This document shows positions 61,241 through 64,000 of a DNA stretch of 64,000 bases, piece after piece. A model generated the notes under the pieces. It saw only the letters and a program-made list of their open reading frames with translations. It ran no database searches and had not been told where the DNA came from. A program made the translations under genes and the position numbers. Within the stretch, counting starts at the first letter, position 1, and every line of letters starts with the position of its first letter. This DNA is from Sebastes aleutianus (lineage: Eukaryota > Chordata > Actinopteri > Perciformes > Sebastidae): contig CAKAKS010000067.1 in the NCBI GenBank assembly GCA_916700875.1, positions 12,325,091 through 12,389,090 of the forward strand, given 5' to 3'.

Positions 61241-62039
61241 CCACCGACCACCTGGGACTCCCGAACATTTCAACAACAGAGCATGTACTGGAACATAATC
61301 CAGGCAGCAGTCATTTTCTTTTTGTTTGAAAAGAAAAAATTAGCAGTAAATAAATGTAATTTCAACGGTAATATTGTCTGCATTATCGTTATAACAGATT
61401 TTTCACAGTCCTTCCTTACTAGATCTCTCTTGAAATAAGATTTAAACTCAAAGAGACGTTAAATGGTTGAATAAAAGAAAGGAAAAGACAGGAAAGAAAA
61501 AGACACTTTGAGACAAAGAGATCTGGGAGCATTTTATGATAAATAAAGACAATAAATCTGCAAACAGCAGGTTTACGCTGTGAGGAGAATAACTTGAAAT
61601 GATTTAACAGCAGCAACCGAGGTATTCATCTGGGTATTAGGCATCAACAAGTACTCAAAATAAATTACTTGCACTTGTATTTAAGCACTTCCTTATTTAG
61701 CTTTAGTAATTAGAACATGCACCTCATCGTAAAGCAATGCAAAATAAATAGTGAGAGTTGTTAGATGGTTGAGAAACTGAAAATTAGCAGTAAAAGGCTC
61801 ATTACGGAGTCAGTGTCAGGATTAAAAAAAAAAGACAGACATTCTTTGCCTTTGGGGGTTTGGAGCGTTCTTCTGCCTCACAGGGTCTCGCTGAAGAACG
61901 ATCTATAAATAGTAATGCGGTGAATTAGGTTTTGGACAGAATCTCGTTGTATCACCACCCCATTACTACATCCTCAACCACTTCACCGGCTCATCATCCA
62001 CACACACACAAACTCCCTTTAACTGCTGACATCAATTGA

Positions 62040-62170
62040 GAAACGCTCGCGACTCAGCGTGCGATCGGCGGCGCCTTCATTTGCAGCTCTACACCACGCG
62101 CCGTGCCTATAAAAGCTGATAATGTGATAATTAAAAGAGCTGACAGGAAAGAACTGTCAGCGAGACACCC
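62040..62170. promoter_or_regulatory. CpG-richer patch with TATA-like and MEIS-like motifs
   Basis: 62043-62105 holds about ten CpG in an otherwise CpG-poor region. TATAAAAG lies at 62108-62115. Then come gtgataattaaaag and an inverted pair of TGACAG-type sites (62141-62147 and 62154-62160). The combination could be a promoter or a developmental enhancer. There is no exon that I can attach to it. Confidence 0.25.
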
Positions 62171-62584
62171 TGATTTACCAACCTCTGCTATTTGTTATAC
62201 CTCTCAAATTACAATGCTTCCACCCTTGAAGTATGACACTTAAAATATCAATTGAAATAATTAACTAGGTTAGGATTGTTGAGAGAGAGAAAAGAGGAAA
62301 GTTAAGGAGTCTCAGCGGAGGAGAGTTTTAATGAAAAGCGTCCTTAAAAACATCACAAGATCAGGTTCAGACCTGAAACGAGGATTTCTAGCAGACAAAA
62401 GATCACTGCCATGTCTCTCTCTTTCCCTCTCAACCACACCATGATTTATTACCTGAAAAGACAAGAGAACTAATTAGTGGAGTAATTAATTAATATAAAT
62501 TTGCATATTTGCATTTGCAATTAGTGCAGTCAACTGATTAGTCTGAGATGGGGAGTTTGACTCATCAGATGCTGGTGTGAGCGT

Positions 62585-62600
62585 GAGTGTGTGTGTGTGA

Positions 62601-62631
<31 letters not shown>

Positions 62632-62760
62632 CTGGACCAGAACGATCAGCAGGCCAGCTGAGGCATTTTTTGGGGGGGAAGGCAGTGATGAAGGGACTAG
62701 TTGTTTTTGTTATTATTTTTCCTTCTTGTGTGTGTGTGTGTGTGTGCTCATGTACAGTAG
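62585..62760. repeat. Two TG microsatellites
   Basis: TG runs at about 62585-62632 and 62728-62747. The long frames across them on both strands (62486-62944 minus, 62591-62926 plus) come from the repeats. Confidence 0.9.
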
Positions 62761-63304
62761 GTGTTTGTCCACATGCACACTCACACACACACTCGCCCGT
62801 ATTTGTGTGAACACATGTTTGCTGCTCTGTCTCACACACATCAGGGTTAAGTGTCTGCACAGTCACCATGCAGTGTGTGTACACGCTGTTGTTGTCTTTA
62901 CCTTGGCGTGGTCCTTCATGCTCTGAACTCACGCACGTCAACACGCGGTGGCGCTCTGCTGCCGCCGGCCCGGGCCCACGCCCACGCTGCTGATCGATGT
63001 CTTATAATGTCCAATACAGAGAGACCGATAAGTCGCTTTAATTGATTCTCCTTGCAACAAGGTCATTCACAGACATACATTTGTGTGTGTGCGCGCTAGT
63101 GTGTGTGTGTGTTCCACATAACTGAGGAGTGCATATACCCATATCGAGTGCCAGCTGTGCCCCAGTGTGGATTTGGCAGCGTGCCACTGGGCCTTTTCCA
63201 CGGGGTGTACTTAATGTCTACGGTCCTGAGGTACCAACACTGTGCACGCCCCGCTGGTGTCACACCATCCTCTGCATGTGAGGGGGCCTGCTGGAATTTT
63301 ATAC

Positions 63305-63412
63305 AGAGCTGCAGCGATTAGTCGATTTAGATGATCGATTAGGAAAATAATATGCAACTATTTTGATAATTTAATCATCATTTCAGTCAGTTTTTTTTAA
63401 GCATAAATGCAT
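63305..63412. repeat. Fragment of the agctgca(g/a)cgattagtcgatt repeat
   Basis: Starts agagctgcagcgattagtcg and ends ttttttttaagcataaatgc, the left half of the family listed at 44375 and 23742. It stops where another repeat begins. Confidence 0.55.
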
Positions 63413-63414
63413 AG

Positions 63415-63615
63415 GCAAGGCAGCTTTATTTGTATAGCACATTTCAACAACAGGGCAATTGAAAGTGCTTTACATAGACATTCAAGAACATTGCGGCAAA
63501 GTGCAAAAGAACATTAAGACATAATTAAAACAGTTATAAATACATAAAAACATTAAAGATTAGAAAATAACAAGCTAGGATAGAAGCTAAAATAGAATAT
63601 AAAACACAAGAGTAA
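63415..63615 (+). repeat. Fish repeat (cagctttatttgtatagcac family)
   Basis: Begins aaggcagctttatttgtata, continues ggcaattgaaagtgctttac, then A-rich sequence to about 63615. Common teleost repeat; class not assigned. Confidence 0.6.
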
Positions 63616-63617
63616 AA

Positions 63618-63985
63618 TTAATCGATTTGTCGTCAAGTATCAAATTGCTCGCCAACTATTTTGATTATTGATTAATCGGTTCGAGTAATTTTTTAAGAAA
63701 AAAAGTCAAAATTCTCTGATTCCAGCTTCTTAAATGTGAATATTTTTCTGGTTTCTTTACTCCTCTATGAGAGTAAACTGAATATCTTTTAGTTGTGGAC
63801 AAAACAAGACATTTTGAGGACGTCATCTTGGGCTTTGGGAAACACTGATCAACATCATTTGATCGTAGACAAAACAAAACATTTGATGACGTCATCAAGG
63901 ACTCTGGGAAAATGTGACGGACATTTTTTCATAATTTTAATTTTTTTTAGACCAGCTGATTAATGGAGAAAATGTTCTGCAGATG
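63618..63985. repeat. Second, longer copy of the MITE family at 44375
   Basis: Shares attgattaatcggttcgag, ctctgattccagcttcttaa, acaaaacaagacattttgag and ttcttgggcttt-type words. The section from acaaaacaaracatttg to ctctgggaaa is partly duplicated within it. Confidence 0.6.
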
Positions 63986-64000
63986 AGTCAAAAATAAAAA

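Noticed and set aside
62486..62944. 152-codon minus-strand frame and its plus-strand partners
   Set aside because: Built on CA/TG microsatellites (His-Thr or Cys-Val runs).

Overview
This is animal nuclear DNA, most likely from a percomorph teleost fish. Coding sequence is split into short exons with GT/AG junctions. The non-coding sequence is packed with repeat types I know from ray-finned fishes: a tRNA-derived SINE, TTAA-flanked inverted-repeat elements, hAT-like and Harbinger-like MITEs, a LINE reverse-transcriptase relic and a Tc1-like relic. I cannot name the species. There is no bacterial or operon organisation, and almost all long open frames are chance or repeat-derived.

The one gene I recognise with confidence is on the plus strand: the 3' part of pde1c, a Ca2+/calmodulin-dependent 3',5'-cyclic-nucleotide phosphodiesterase. 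Fifteen coding exons between 20929 and 44786 join without a frame error into 586 codons plus a stop. They cover the end of the N-terminal regulatory region, the second calmodulin-binding/inhibitory segment, the whole HD-type catalytic domain and an acidic Glu/Pro-rich tail. The 5' exons (start codon and first calmodulin-binding helix) were not found and probably lie upstream of the window. A 3'UTR of about 3.5 kb follows, ending near an AATAAA at 48256. I favour PDE1C over 1A/1B from family memory of segments such as RRTSNMVGLSYPP and RLLQDDDEMNIL.

Region by region: 1-20928 is intronic or upstream sequence with a SINE (2625-2929), a decayed intronless coiled-coil pseudogene split by two DNA transposons (3545-5161), a 24-bp-period minisatellite (11625-12395) and a LINE relic (16235-16520). 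20929-48285 is pde1c, whose introns are full of nested transposable elements. 48285-64000 is intergenic sequence with MITEs, microsatellites, a short tandem duplication at 51425-51845, one plausible but unidentified first coding exon (50647-50748) and a CpG-richer patch with a TATA-like motif (62040-62170).

The observations most worth following up are possible alternative forms of pde1c readable from sequence. The 150-bp intron at 25328-25477 is in frame and stop-free. A weak donor after exon 7 opens into a short in-frame tail whose TAA overlaps an AATAAA. A tandem NAGNAG acceptor precedes the last exon. Several nested transposons can also be ordered in time by their target-site duplications. 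I did not find a convincing new biological system.
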